A stretch of 64,000 bases of DNA from Phallusia mammillata (lineage: Eukaryota > Chordata > Ascidiacea > Phlebobranchia > Ascidiidae). A program made the translations under genes and the position numbers. The DNA is taken from contig QLIY01000355.1 of the NCBI GenBank assembly GCA_003260075.1, positions 62,001 through 126,000 on the forward strand, written 5' to 3'. This document shows positions 20,901-33,645 of this stretch, piece by piece. The notes under the pieces were generated by a model. It saw only the letters and a list, made by a program, of their open reading frames with translations. It did no database searches and was not told where the DNA came from. Every line of letters begins with the position of its first letter. Within the stretch, counting starts at the first letter, position 1.

Positions 20901-23900
20901 TTTAAGACTCTGCAGCATAAAGTGCCAAATTACTCACCACTAATAGGTTTGTGAGGTTCAAATGGACAAATAACAGTCATTTAGAAAAGTTTTTTTCCAG
21001 GGTTTCGAGTACCTCCTAAAAGGGGTACGAACCACAAAAGTAGGTTTACGAAATAGGGTCTCACAACAAAGATCTGTTTGGCTTACAATAGTTCTTAAAA
21101 AGTAAGGTCAGGGTATTGTTTAACTTTAAAACAATTATCAAAAAAGTGTATAGAATACCGGTGAAATGTAAAAAGCTAGCAATTTTACTTTAAACTTTCA
21201 TGTTAATAACTAAAATTCGATTTACTTTTTTCAGTGGTTGGAACCAGTATAAAAAATCACTAATTTGCAGCATTATGTTTTACGGTTTCCTGTTTAATCC
21301 AACCAAGATGTGAGTTTATTTTAAGCGGTCCCTGTTACCGTTATATTGGCCACCAAATCCATCCGCAGTGCAACTACATTCTCGGAAACAGTCTCAACCT
21401 TGTCCTGCGTCGATTGAAGGTCGCTCTGCACGGAATAGGTATATTACGGGTAAGTGGCATTTAGTTTTTATGAATATATTGTTTTTAATTAAATGGCAAT
21501 GAAACGCTGGGTTTTACACGATTAATTTACCATGTATTTGAGTCAAGTCTAGCTAGTTATTATTTGAAGGGGCACAAACGCCCCAAAACACTTTTAGACA
21601 GTTTTATTTAACAATCATGTAGTTTTTTATAGCACACGTTTGTCATGTTTTAAATTTTGTCATTACAACATTGTCTTGACACATTTTCTTACCGCAATTG
21701 ATCGATTGAGAGCTTCATTGTTTCCACTAAGGCTTTTTCCAAGCTTTTCCAAACGCGGATAAAACTCCTCCGTTAAGTTCTAAATCATTGGCAAATCAGT
21801 TTTAAGAACATATTTTAAATCGCAAATAATGCGTTTTGTACCAAAGGCCTTTTACACAATATTAAATCATTTACAATTATCGAGTAATTGCATTCATTTT
21901 GCTGAAAACCAGTAAAATTAAACCAGCACTGACCTGAACTACGCCTAGAAGTTCCAGTTTAAGATCGTTGACATTTGTTTCGGTTTGGGTTGCTTCTGCT
22001 GTAACCTGGTCTCGAACATTCTGAAACACAACACACAGAACGTATGGTGGCTGCAGTACAAAATATTTAGGCAACAGTGTGTGTCAGTAAAAGATATGTC
22101 AAAACTAGTTATTGACCATCATACCAGTATCGCCATATGCGACTGGTTTTAGTCTCCTGTTAAAAAGTTGTATTAAACAAACCGGCATGCAGAATACGGG
22201 GGGGGGGCGCAGTACAAAATATTTAGGCAACAGTGTGTGTCAGTAAAAGATATGTCGAAACTAGTTATTGACCATCATACCAGTATCGCCATATGCGACT
22301 GGTTATAGTCTCCTGTTAAAAAGTTGTATTAAACAAACCGGCATGCAGAATACTGTGACAAACTATGTCAATAATGTTTGTATTGCAAAGAATCCTGACC
22401 TGGACAATGCCTTGAAGTTCTCGCCTAAGATCGTTGGTGTTTGTTTCGGCATTGTTTGCTTCTAATGCAACCTCCTCTCGAACATTCTAAAACGTAATTG
22501 AAAAAAGTAAGCTACAGGCAGAACACACTGTTTCGACCCATGAGGTCTCGTCAGTGCACTTGATTGTTATGCTAGTGTAGGAACATTAAGGCACTCCAGT
22601 TTGTTGGGAGCTACAGACTGAAAAGTTAAATCTATTAGACTATTTGATGCAACAACTGGGCATAACAGACTCTCTTAACAACATAATTAGATTTTGCTTA
22701 TTCTCTTGGCGGCAAACATTTGCAGGGTGTCACAAAAAACAATAATGTAAATTAACCTTTCCCAAAGCTAAAATATTTGTGCTTCCCTTCTTCAAACATA
22801 CCGTGAATTCTGTTGCTACTTCGTTTCGCAATGCGTCCACATCCCTCGAAACCGCATCCACTTTTCCCTGGGTTGTCTGTAGATCGTCCTACACAATTTA
22901 CCACATAAATCAAATGTCAATGTGAAAACAACTGAATATCTTACTGTGATGTTAGCCAAGGCTGCTTCGTTGTTTTGTTGCGTTGCCAAAGCTATCCGAA
23001 GCGCCTTGTTTTCCAACTCTTCAAGTTGTCCCTGAAATGCATGATGTCAACGCTTAGTGTGTAGTTTAAACGGTGGTAAACCTACTTGCAGCTGGAAAGG
23101 TGGTATTTAAAAATGCATATGTACTTGGAGCTACAAGATATAAAATTAGGTTAAACGCGATTAAATTCAATGCTAAATGCGGATAATAATAAAAATGCCA
23201 CCACTATTTGCAGAATTTAAAGAACTGTATTTGTTTGAATGTCTTTAGAAAACTGTATTTGTTTGAAAGGTTTTCGGTCATCGCTTCGTTTCCTATTTCA
23301 TAGCGCAAACTCGGCTTGTAATGATTGTTGAAAAAGGGGCAATTGAATACACTCTGTCAAAACACATAAGGCTTAGGACTTGCTTTTGAAAATTAATTTA
23401 CCGTAATATTTCCTGTCACGTGACTGTGGTATTGTTCCAATTGCGCTTTGACGTCATCAAGTGCACTCTGGTTCGCCGAACTCGCCTGCAAAATAGCACA
23501 TAACATTCAAATTGTTCCTGCAGTTGTCCTTGTATCCGCATATTCGATACATTGTTGACGTGTTTTGTCATGACGTACATTGGACTTTTAGACAAAGGCG
23601 AACATTTGCGAATTTACCAATCTTGTTATTCGCACACTCAGTCGGCTTATTTGCAATTGACCATAGATTTAACAGTTTTTCAGATAGTTTTTTAGATACA
23701 CAATCCTTTTGCACTTAAAAAAAGTACACAAACAACCAATATGCAATTAGGCAAATTTATTTGTTCTAACATGTTTATTGGCATTTTCTGTCACAAAGTT
23801 TCCACCTCGCGAATTACTGTTTAATTCTAAGAAAAACACGTGTTTAATTTATCAGGTAAAAAAAAATCGTTTATTTTTGTAATAGCCCAAGGCAAAACCA

Positions 23901-26900
23901 AGCAGATTTGTGACACTGTAAAAATAACTCACCTTTATGTTAACGATATGGTTGCGTATGCCCACATACTCATCACGCAGTTGTGCTGTCTCGTTGCGCT
24001 GGTCTTGTAGCGTTTTCTGCACACAAGAGCAAATACGTCACTATGGCTTCGTTCCGACGTAAAATTATTAAAACAAAAGCCAATTGTCTAAAAAAGCGTC
24101 ATATAGAGTTCCAGTTTGTGTAAAAACGATGCTTTTTCAGTTTCATGGTCGGTAATTGAAAAGGCTGGAAAGTGGTGCGTAAAGGCAATACCCGCTGTTT
24201 GTTCAGAACAATACTGCTGATTAGCGAGACGGTCATAAATTTGATGGATAGTACCCTTATTGTGCTCACAGGTTTCACTGCTCCTGCGCCACAATTGACC
24301 CTTCCATTTAATATTCTTGCACCATGCATTGTTTTATGGTTGGATGATCTATCACAGGGGTGGCCAAACTGCGGCTCTTTGAGCCTTTCATTGCGGCTCT
24401 TTAATGTTGCACATGCAATGACTGCAAAGTTTAGCCAAAAACACGTTGCTGAGAAATAACTGACAAAAAAGAAACATAAACAGGAAAATATAACTTTTAA
24501 AACAGAATGGGAGGAGCAGTTTGCATTCATTAAGAATGGAGGTAAACCTGTGCGTCTTATCTGTCCAGCTTCGCCTAATCATTACAAAACTAGTAACTTG
24601 AAACGTCATAACGAAGCTAAACACAAAAACGTTCCCATCATATCAGCCTAATTTCAAACACCCTGGAGCCCAGGCGGAGACACACAGCATCACCACACAA
24701 CAATCATTATTTGATAGCGTAGACTTCATTTGGCGTGAATAAATTCGTTTTTGATTTTTTGTCTTGCGGCTCTTTTTAAACTAAGTTTTGTGATATGCGG
24801 CTCGAGCATGAAGCAGGTCTGGCCACCCCTGATCTATCATCACAAAATTTGCTTCCTGGTCATGGCGTTATCACTGGTTTTCGAATGCTTGCAGTTGAAA
24901 AATGTACAATACGATGCATAACATTATACCACTACAAAACGTCCAGTCTTTTGCTTTGATTCGAGTGTTTTCAGACCCCAATTTCAGCATGTAAAGTTGT
25001 TTTCGCGTTATTTAGGTAAAATAGTTGTTTGTTTCTATGTTTGGCGTAGCTGCAACTATTGATAATGTTATTTAGAGTTGTTTACGAAGTGGTGTGTAAT
25101 GAAGGTTTATTCCTCGTTTCAAAGGTGCTTGTAAAGTAAGGAGAGTAAACTAACCTGGTTTTTAGCACAGAAATACGTGTGTATCAGATAACTTTCGGAT
25201 CCAAGCAGCCCGAGTTAACTTACCCCTAAAGTGTTGAGTTCATTGCTGAGATTTCTGACCGTTCCTTGGACTGAGGCTACTTTCGTCATCATATTTGCTT
25301 TGGTTTGCTGTATAACAATAAAGTAGTAACAAAATGCTTTCTATTTCACGTTAGGTGGGTTGTAGAGAATCGGGATATGTGTCGTGGCTTATTGGCGTAT
25401 TGTGGTAATTTCGCGTTTAAAATGGGTATTCACAAGCCATGGCAATTTCTCAAGACGACAATTTGTTTGATATGTATAACTGTGGTTAGAAATATGCTTC
25501 TAAATTAAGTTTAAATCATCGTTAGTAGGTATATAAGCTTTCGGTCAAGGTAATTTGGCTTTAAAATGTTTTCGAAGCCCATGATGTGTGGTAAAATGAA
25601 AGTTTGCACAGTCAAATCCTACTTTCTGGAACAGCTGACAGGTTCATATACGAATGACATTTAGTGACCTTGAAGTGTACGTCTACCTGCATTCTTTCAC
25701 TGAGTCGATTCTGCGCGTCTTTTACTCCATCAAGTGACGCTGTGGTATTATCGATGATCGCCGCGTCGGTTTCCTGTCATGAACAACCTACGTCACTAGG
25801 GTTTTACGTCACTTCCGTTTCAGTCGTGACCGCTAACGTAATGTAAAAGACCTTTTTCGTAGTATTAAGACTGACGTTACCTGCAATAGCTGTACAAGCT
25901 TCTTTAATTCCTCCATTTCTTGACCCACTTTACCAAGATTCTGCTTTGTTGTCATGTTCACCGCCTGAGAATACATTACGAGTGCGTATTACAAATTAGT
26001 TTTATACGGAACCATTCCACCAAGCATTTTGGTTTTCTGGTTGCTTTGTTCAAGGAAAAACGAAGATAGGTTTCATAGCAAAGGTGTTTTTTGTTTTGTT
26101 TGTCGAATAAAAGTTTTCGAACCTGAACGTTTTGTTGTAAGTTTTCCTCCATTTTGCTGATTTCTTGCTTCATTTTGTCGCTGTTTTTCGTCAGACTTTC
26201 GTTCAGTTTCTGTTGAAGACCAAACAGTCGCTTTTTGGAAGTGACTTTTTTAATTTGTCGCTTTGCAAAGCTAACGGACTGAGTCAAGCAAATGATTGAT
26301 CCATAATCCATTCCGTGCACTACTACTGCTGATAGTGAATCAAACGTTTCAAACAATACGTGTATGTAAACGTTTTATGCGTGATAGGACTGATTAGAAG
26401 TGTTTTAAGTGAAAAGTGGGAACTGAAACCAGGCCGCAGATGACATTCCATAACAAACATCAATATTCATAAGACTTTACCTTTACATATAAATCACTCT
26501 TCTTGTCTACAGCTTTAGCTCGTGCCTTGTTTGCTTGCGTCGAAGTTGACACTTTTGCCAGCTGATCCTGTAAAAAAAGCATAAAATTATATTCAAATGA
26601 GAAGTATTTGCAAAAATGATTTGAAACCAAAACTGAATGCATTAGTACGCACACAACTAGGAAGTTTGCCAAGAGGCTTCGTACAATCAACAATAACAGA
26701 AAACAGTACATTTTTTTCGCGTGATTTTGTTCAGCTTGAATATGTTTCAACCACGAAAGTTGCAGGTAAGCCCAACTCGACCGAAAACGTTACTCGCGTT
26801 GTGTGCTTTTCCTCACTGTTAATTATTTCGTCTGTTAGATTTCGCCTTATTAGGAGAAGTGTTTTATGTCAGCCAAAAAGGAAGTGGCCTTTTTAATTTA

Positions 26901-29900
26901 TCACTTGGCAGGCAGATATTCTGGTCATACACAAGGAAAAGCACAGCAATCACGTGCTCCTTTTATGAGCGGTAATTAATATAGAAACAAAGCATGAACC
27001 CTACGGTACGTGTAAATGATGTAAATGGTTAGGTAACAGGGGCCTTAACTCCTACACTAGATCGGCAAGATACATTGGTTTTACAGCTCACACTTTTCTG
27101 TTAAAGAACGGTGAAATGAAATAAGCTTTACTTAATCGGACTTTACGATAACGAATAGAAAAGTGTCTCGCATATTCTGTTCAAATAACTTAAGATATAA
27201 TAAAACTTCCCAAGAAAGCCCCGTGACAGTGGTTGTGCAAGATATATTATTAATTGTGTTTACACCGGACAATAAAGTTTGCAATGAGGCAGGTCAAATA
27301 CACAATCGATTGAGTTGATAGCGAGACATTCGTACCAGTTTATTATTTCAATACAAGCATGAGGTTGCTGGAGCACCCTGACCTTAAGTACTGACTCGAT
27401 CGAGAAATGCATCCTCAACTAAATATTTTTCCTGATAAAAAAACGTTGAAAAGGAAATGCATCACATGATACTATCTTGAAGGTTTGACTCAGTTTCAAA
27501 ATCCCCTATTCATGGTTCTTCTTGGCATAGACTTTTGCTAACTTATAGCAAAATACAGTGTACTTTTGTTCGATTTTTCAAAGTTGCAGCTTTCCACCGT
27601 ATATATTTGCTACTGATGTTACCTGTAGAATCTGAAGTTGGTCTTCAACTGCCAGTAGCCTCTTGGTAAGATTTGCGTTAAGTTCATTAGCGTTGGGCGT
27701 GTTCTTTCCAGCTCCGAACAAACTTTTTGACCCTGTCTGATAAGGTGTCACTGGTATGTTGAGAAAATAGATCACTGCAAGTAAATGTACCGGTTTATTT
27801 TTAGACCAGGTCAACGATTATGTTAAACGTGTATATCGGGGGTGAAGCTCACCTATTGTTTAACGTACAAGCGATATCTCTACCTGGTGTTTTTGCCAAC
27901 AAAAAGCATTTTCTTGTATTAAATACCTATTTTAAAATGTCCTTAAGTACAACTTTGATTTAATCAGGGATTTATTGACAAATAAGGTTACAACTTTCTT
28001 CGTGTTACTATTGTTTTCGTTGGTAACGGTCTTATAAAGTTGTACTCATCTCATTGAATTAATTCACTCATTCACATTTGAAAGATGCAATATGCAGTTA
28101 GGTTTTTTCCGACATTCAACAATAAATCGGTTAAAATTTAAATATGTTCAGTTTATGCTTTTAAAGGATAAGTTTCAACCGATCCTCAGTGCTAATGCAT
28201 GGCACTGTTTGATTAATTATCTCCGAATTTGGGTCTCACGTTGGTGCTGTCGCGATGTCGCCTATATTGAACGTGTTCGTTGTATGCAGGATGTGGTAAT
28301 GCGACAGTATACTAGGTGATTAACTATTCATAGCAAGGTGGAAACGACCATCAAAACGACAAGTTGTCTTCCAACTGTCTTTTCGGCGACAGCGCAAAAC
28401 AAATTTGAATCCCAGTTCCAGTAAATTCTTGGGAAGGTGATCGATATGGCGCCTTGACTCACAACGGTTATTTAAAATGAATTTGTATTGAATGCAACCG
28501 ATTTAACGCGTATTTAGAATTTCCTTGGGTCTTGTAGCTTCTCAAATCTTTTTCTCTTGTTTACCACTTACCAAATTTTGATAGTAAAAAATCCAAGTTT
28601 TATATCGTTAAAAATTTAGCCCAAAGTTCCTTAAATCTTCAATCGTTTTTCATATATCTAAAGTATGTCGAATTTACCACAGGGGGGGGAATTTATCCTT
28701 GGTTAAGTACTACTACTTCACATCTTTGCGAACTCAGCGACGAATTTAGTGTTTTTCACTCCCTGAATCGTCGTGCTTCAAATTACTTGCAAGGAGATTT
28801 CATTAATAGAGCAACATTTACCAATGCTTTAGGTATTTTTTACTCGTGCTATCTTTTGGTTTTTGTGCAACGTTGACATTGCTCTTGCTTAACACAATTG
28901 TGTAACTTTAATAAAACAACGCGTTAAACAATTCGTTACATTTTGATTCTAAATTGACGTCCTGTCGTTCGTCTCTATATGTCAAAGGTCATTTATTGAC
29001 AGTTATGTTTCTCAAGGGAATGATAGTTTCGCGGTTGCCTGGATGAATATTGGCGGTTATTGCGTTTAGGTCAAACTTGTTGGCATTCCATGATCCCTAT
29101 TAAAGCAATTTAACATGGAGACGGACGTCGCATTGCCTGTTTATGGGGGGAATAAATGTTTCGAAGGAGTTTGCTGTCGGGTAATACGGAAAGGGGCAAC
29201 GTTGCCATTATTGTATACATTTCATGAAGACACCACAGCTCGCGAGAGCCCTTAAACTGTGCCTTAAACTTGTTGGGTACTTTGCTTAAATATCGAATTT
29301 TATTATCACAAAATTTAAAGCTTGATGTGTGGAACAGGCACATTGCTTTGGCTGTAGTGCCATATCCGGAGCAAGAGGCCAAACATGTAACCAAGCTGCG
29401 CATGAACATAAACGCTTATCAGAATAAGATAGTAAGCATGTAGGTGAAGTTGTAACGGAGCCTACAAGGGTATAGCACTGAAACTTTGAAACATTTTTGA
29501 CGGTTAGCTCACATGTATACAAGGAACAAAATGCTTTGGCACGATATCCGTTTATTGTTATAAATTTAAAATTTGATTGCCCACTATTTGAACGCAACTA
29601 AGTTTGGGCAATGGTTATATCAAACCAACAAAAAAGCTTGTAATTCAGCTCTACATGCTTAAATAAACCGTGCAAGGACTCTGAATTAAAGGACCAGTTG
29701 GAGCATTGGGTTGATAAGGATACTGCGTATTTCCTGACGCGGGCATTTTAAATTTAAATCACAACAAGCCTCCAATGTATTTTCTTGTCGGATGAACAAG
29801 TTCATGCTCTCCTGTGGGTGTAAATTGGATTTGAAACACCATACAAGTTTGTTTAAAAACGCGCGCCCTGGTAATAAACATTACACCATGTGTGTGGCCA

Positions 29901-30934
29901 TTTTTGTTAATTACCTGACATTTTACATTCAAATACGAAATTAATTAAGAAACTATCCAATATCTGAGTTATATACATTACAACGTTTCGAGTTTCCATT
30001 GTTATCGACGGATAAAATGTAAAATGACTCAGTTATTGGGTTGTATCTTCTTGCTGAAAATATTTAGAACCGTGTCTTGTGTACCAAACTAAAACGACTT
30101 ATAGTACCTAACTAAAGAAAATTGTCGTTAGTTTTCTTAAGCCATTACATTGTGAGATTAAGTTCCAGTTATATCATGAACATGACGACATGATGCAAGG
30201 CTGACAAGTCTGATCTCATAATTTCCGTTTGTAACAAAACAAAATTTGTATTTCGTCATTAATTTTAGATATTGAGGGGCCTCGCTCCTTCGGTAATGAC
30301 GATTTCCCGTGACATTAGGTCACGAAAACACAAAATAGGGGGGGTACGATGCTTTTTCAACCGTTTTCGTTTAAGCTGATGGTAAAATTTTATTTGTGTC
30401 GGGTTTGCCAACACATTTGCAAAATATATTTCAGCCTTAAAATTCCTAAATAAAACAAATCTGTCAGTTCTGAAAAACGAAAATATAGTTCGCCTATTCG
30501 ACCGAATTAGCTTCTTATAAATATATTTTTGTTGAAATTGGTGAACTATGTTTGTTGCCATTTAAGCTATTGAAATGCTTATACACGGTGAAAGCCTAAA
30601 AATGTGATTTGCTTACCTGCTACTGCGACCACCAGCACTATTGTAATAATAAGGCCAGCGATTAAAAGATTGGTTCTTTTTTTCAGCCTTGTGATTTCTG
30701 TAAACAAAAAAAATCGTTTTAGGCCTGTGGGTGGAGAATATTTTGAAAATGCCTGCAATGGTAGATTTAAAACATATGTCTATTATTTTCAAGTTTTAAA
30801 CTTTTGTTTGGTTACCAGCAATATTAAGACAAAACAATAACAACAGATTAACGAAATGCAAGTAATGGCTTTGGTTTACCTTCTGTGAGCTTCTCATTTG
30901 CCACTTTATTCCCGGCAATATATAGTCCTTCCAT
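17915..30934 (-). CDS. Type II membrane coiled-coil protein built from 28/29-codon exons
   Basis: I do not recognise this gene. Coding exons 5' to 3': 30934-30880, 30697-30617, 27774-27623, 26567-26481, 26209-26123, 25964-25881, 25773-25687, 25307-25224, 24016-23933, 23485-23402, 23031-22945, 22888-22802, 22486-22400, 22020-21934, 21779-21693, 21425-21339, 20909-20823, 20750-20664, 20366-20280, 20191-20111, 19017-18928, 18196-18125, 17938-17915. About 644 residues. Residues 20-27 are basic (ITRLKKRT) and 29-50 form a membrane helix (LLIAGLIITIVLVVAVAVIY), so type II topology is likely. The rest is predicted coiled coil. Exons 4-22 all join in phase 0; lengths are mainly 84 or 87 bases. No Cys was seen, and NxS/T sites occur in most modules, which fits an extracellular stalk. 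There is no C-terminal lectin or collagen domain; the model ends ...GNGDYGEQEPEG. The last exon is the least certain. Confidence 0.72.
18541..18780. repeat. Foldback element with ~55-bp inverted ends
   Basis: The left end TTAACAAATTTGTCAATCAA and the right end are inverse copies with a few mismatches, continuing through CCAGTTGTTTTTCAAGAACTTG. The inner part holds a GCTGAAG...GGGCGAAACG motif on the - strand. It lies in intron 21 of the coiled-coil gene. Confidence 0.65.
22053..22353. repeat. 145-bp direct duplication around a G10 run
   Basis: Copies at 22053-22197 and 22209-22353 have equal length and differ at only a few bases, for example ATGTCAAAACT against ATGTCGAAACT. They are joined by ten G (22198-22207). 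Located in the intron between coiled-coil exons 13 and 14. Confidence 0.85.
22505..22620 (-). repeat. Dispersed repeat copy C with hammerhead-like core
   Basis: Reverse-strand copy of the family at 5910 and 9425, including AACAAACTGGAGTGCC. Its core (22554-22530) reads CTGACGA, stem GACC-TCATG-GGTC, then GAAAC. This is the best conserved core of the three, because position 7 of the hammerhead core may vary. It lies in the intron between coiled-coil exons 12 and 13, in the sense orientation. Confidence 0.5.
24355..24831 (+). mobile_element. hAT-like element with BED zinc-finger remnant, 477 bp
   Basis: Ends CAGGGGTGGCCAAAC and GGCCACCCCTG, exact 8-bp duplication ATCTATCA (24347-24354, 24832-24839). 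On the + strand about 24495-24650 reads WEEQFAFIKNGGKPVRLIC, then SNLKRHNEAKHKN, then a stop. This resembles the BED finger at the N-terminus of hAT transposases, but one expected Cys appears lost. It is a decayed internal-deletion derivative, in a coiled-coil gene intron. Confidence 0.8.
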
Positions 30935-32383
30935 ACTTCCGTGCTTTGCAGTTCGTGAAGTCAATATGGTCTTGTCAACTCAATTTTGCAGCTGATTTTA
31001 ACCGAATATTATACCCCTAAATAACCTACGAAACTAACCAAACAAGTTTTATCGTTTGCGTTACTCGCTGTTGAAGGTTGATTAAGTATAAATTGTATTG
31101 GTAGAAAGCCTGCTGGCCAACAATCTAAAAAAATGACACAATTAACTTTACTCTGATTGTTACACAATTCTGCTTTAAAATTTACGAATCAAAATCATTT
31201 TTGTAGTCATTGTATCTCTGCCATGCGCCTAACCTCCGGTACCGAAGATTTCAAGCAACCAGTAAGCTTATTCAATACACGGCAACCCTCGTGTATTCAA
31301 AACTGTATGCAGATTTACGGACTTCCATCATAACCATCACAATAACGCCTTAGAATTATCAAAAACAACGTTGTGTCGCGTTGAAACATGTGCCGCCCTG
31401 GAGTAGCGGCTCCGCCGCGGCTTGTTCAAGCTCCTCCGCGTCAAATTACGCTTCTTTCCCCTTATGACCGCAGATGGCATTGAATTGCATGACAAGCATC
31501 CTGTCCGCTCTTAACCACACGAGACCGGCCTGCAATGCGGTCATCAACATATCGTGAGGTGACCAAGCCCCAGTAAAAGCCTTTGCAAAATTCCCGTCAT
31601 TGTTGTTGAAGCAAAATCAAGCCGTGCGTAAGCACTTGCGCGGTCGCTGTATCTAATTTGAGATTCAGTTAAGTTCCTGTTTGGTTCTCCAATGACTTCC
31701 GGGCTGCACTCCCCTGTCACGCTTATCGCAAAGTTCGACCGAATCGCAAAGCAAGCGCTGATATTTTTAGCTCCGTGTTTTTTTCTGCTTGGCCTTGTTA
31801 CCAGCAGCCATTGCAAAGAACCTTACTGAAGCCTTTATGGTAACTATAGTTTGAACTAAACATGTCCTTCCATTGGATACAAGCATGTCTGTGGCAGCAA
31901 AACAACAACTTTAACTGTTTGTGCGAAGGCTTACGCGTCTGTCTAATTCTGAATGATCTACACACTGAAATATAACAAAAACATGTACACCATTTTGTTT
32001 CACTTAAACACTAGGTGTTTTTGGTAATGTGTTAGCCTATAAGCAAAGCTTTTTGCATAACCACCCATAACTTTAAAAAAAATCAGAACTACGTTTCTCG
32101 TTTTCCCAACATTTTTCATATCACGCTAACACTGGCACTTTTCCATCCAAACCACTGCCACTGTTTGTTTACTAATACTTCCTATATCTTCGGTCATTAT
32201 TGCGCCTTTTTCCATTACTCCAAGGTACGGTTTCTTTTTTCTTTCAGTCAGCGTTGAACCACGTCCGCGGAATGCCAATTATGCGCTTTGCGGCGTCTTT
32301 AGTGGTTTTCTGTAAATACTTGTTTTGTCGGAAGGGGGCACACAAGTGTCACAAGAACAAAAAACTGTTCTGTATTAGCTTGC

Positions 32384-32755
32384 ACTGATTTTGAGTAACT
32401 TCTATACACACAGACACTCAGACCCATAATCGGGATTTGTGTTGGAATGCCGGTTAACTACCTTAAATAATGTAGTATTCAGTGACAAGTTTAAAGTTGT
32501 TTGCCCTAAAACGTCTAGAGGTGTTTCAGAAATACAAGTTCTAACAAGACATTGCGTATTGTCGGGGGGGGGGGTACTGATTTTGAGTAACTTCTATATA
32601 CACAGACACTCAGACCCATAATCGGGATTTGTGTTTGAATGACGGTTAACTACCTTAAATAATGTAGTATTCAGTGACAAGTTTAAAGTTTTTTGCCCTA
32701 AAGCGTCGAGAGGTGTTTCAGAAATACAAGTTCTAACAAGACATTGCGTATTGTC
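32384..32755. repeat. 180-bp direct duplication around a G11 run
   Basis: Copies at 32384-32563 and 32576-32755 have equal length. Differences include GGAATGCCGG against TGAATGACGG and AACGTCTAGAG against AGCGTCGAGAG. Eleven G (32564-32574) and a T lie between them. Confidence 0.85.
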
Positions 32756-33578
32756 GAAAAATAACTTTTTGTTTTTTAGAAATGTTCTGAAGGCAAGCAA
32801 CAAGCGGTGCCTGAAATGAAACGACTTCCTAATTTTCAAGGTGACTACAATTTTATTTTTTCTTTAAATGGACATGTCGAAACTTAATTACTAGAAATAC
32901 ATGGGGAGGGAATGTTTTGCTAAATGTTTTGTAGGCGTACATAAATTTCCACTGCAATGGGTATTTGAAAACTGAAGCTTGTGTCCATTTAGTACTCGAA
33001 TTGTGCATTGCACTCGCGGTACAGTGTAAACATCTACGCAAGGGTGTTGAATAACGTGTGAGAATAGCAAAGTTACGTTTTTGAGTTTTGCATTGGACCT
33101 TAATGTTTTGATAGCACGGAAGGAAAAACAACAGCAATCGCGTTGAAAAAAATGTATCTCATACTTAACGACAGTAGCGCTCTATATCTGTCTACCACTA
33201 GTGGTGCACGAGAGCTTTCTCAGTGATATGTTTTTTATATAGATTAATTATCGTTTTAAAATTACAACATGAAAGTTATTAACAGCTTGTTTCTATGTAT
33301 CCCGATTTCTGTTTTGTCCAAGCTTATCTTCTTTCGTTATCGTGTTGTAGTTGATACAACCAGCTATTAGGCCCCTTGCAGTGTTATGGTGATATCTATC
33401 AATTTGCATGCGATCTGATTTTCTAACTTGGTGTGAGACGAAGCATTCTGTAGTTGTTATTAGCTGGTACGGTATTAGCCATTAGAAAAAAAGTAAGCTT
33501 ACATGCGGTTAGTCATAAGACTGACCATCTTTTCAGCACTTACAAAACGCTTTTCAGCTCTGATCTGAAAAAAAAAAA

Positions 33579-33643
<65 letters not shown>
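33579..33643. repeat. G65 homopolymer
   Basis: 65 consecutive G after an A-rich run. The flanks do not match each other. As with the other runs, G is on the + strand. Confidence 0.6.

Positions 33644-33645
<2 letters not shown>

Noticed and set aside
31544..31816. 90-codon frame on the - strand upstream of the coiled-coil gene
   Set aside because: GC-richer patch without a recognisable product; it could be a transposon remnant, but I saw no ends.
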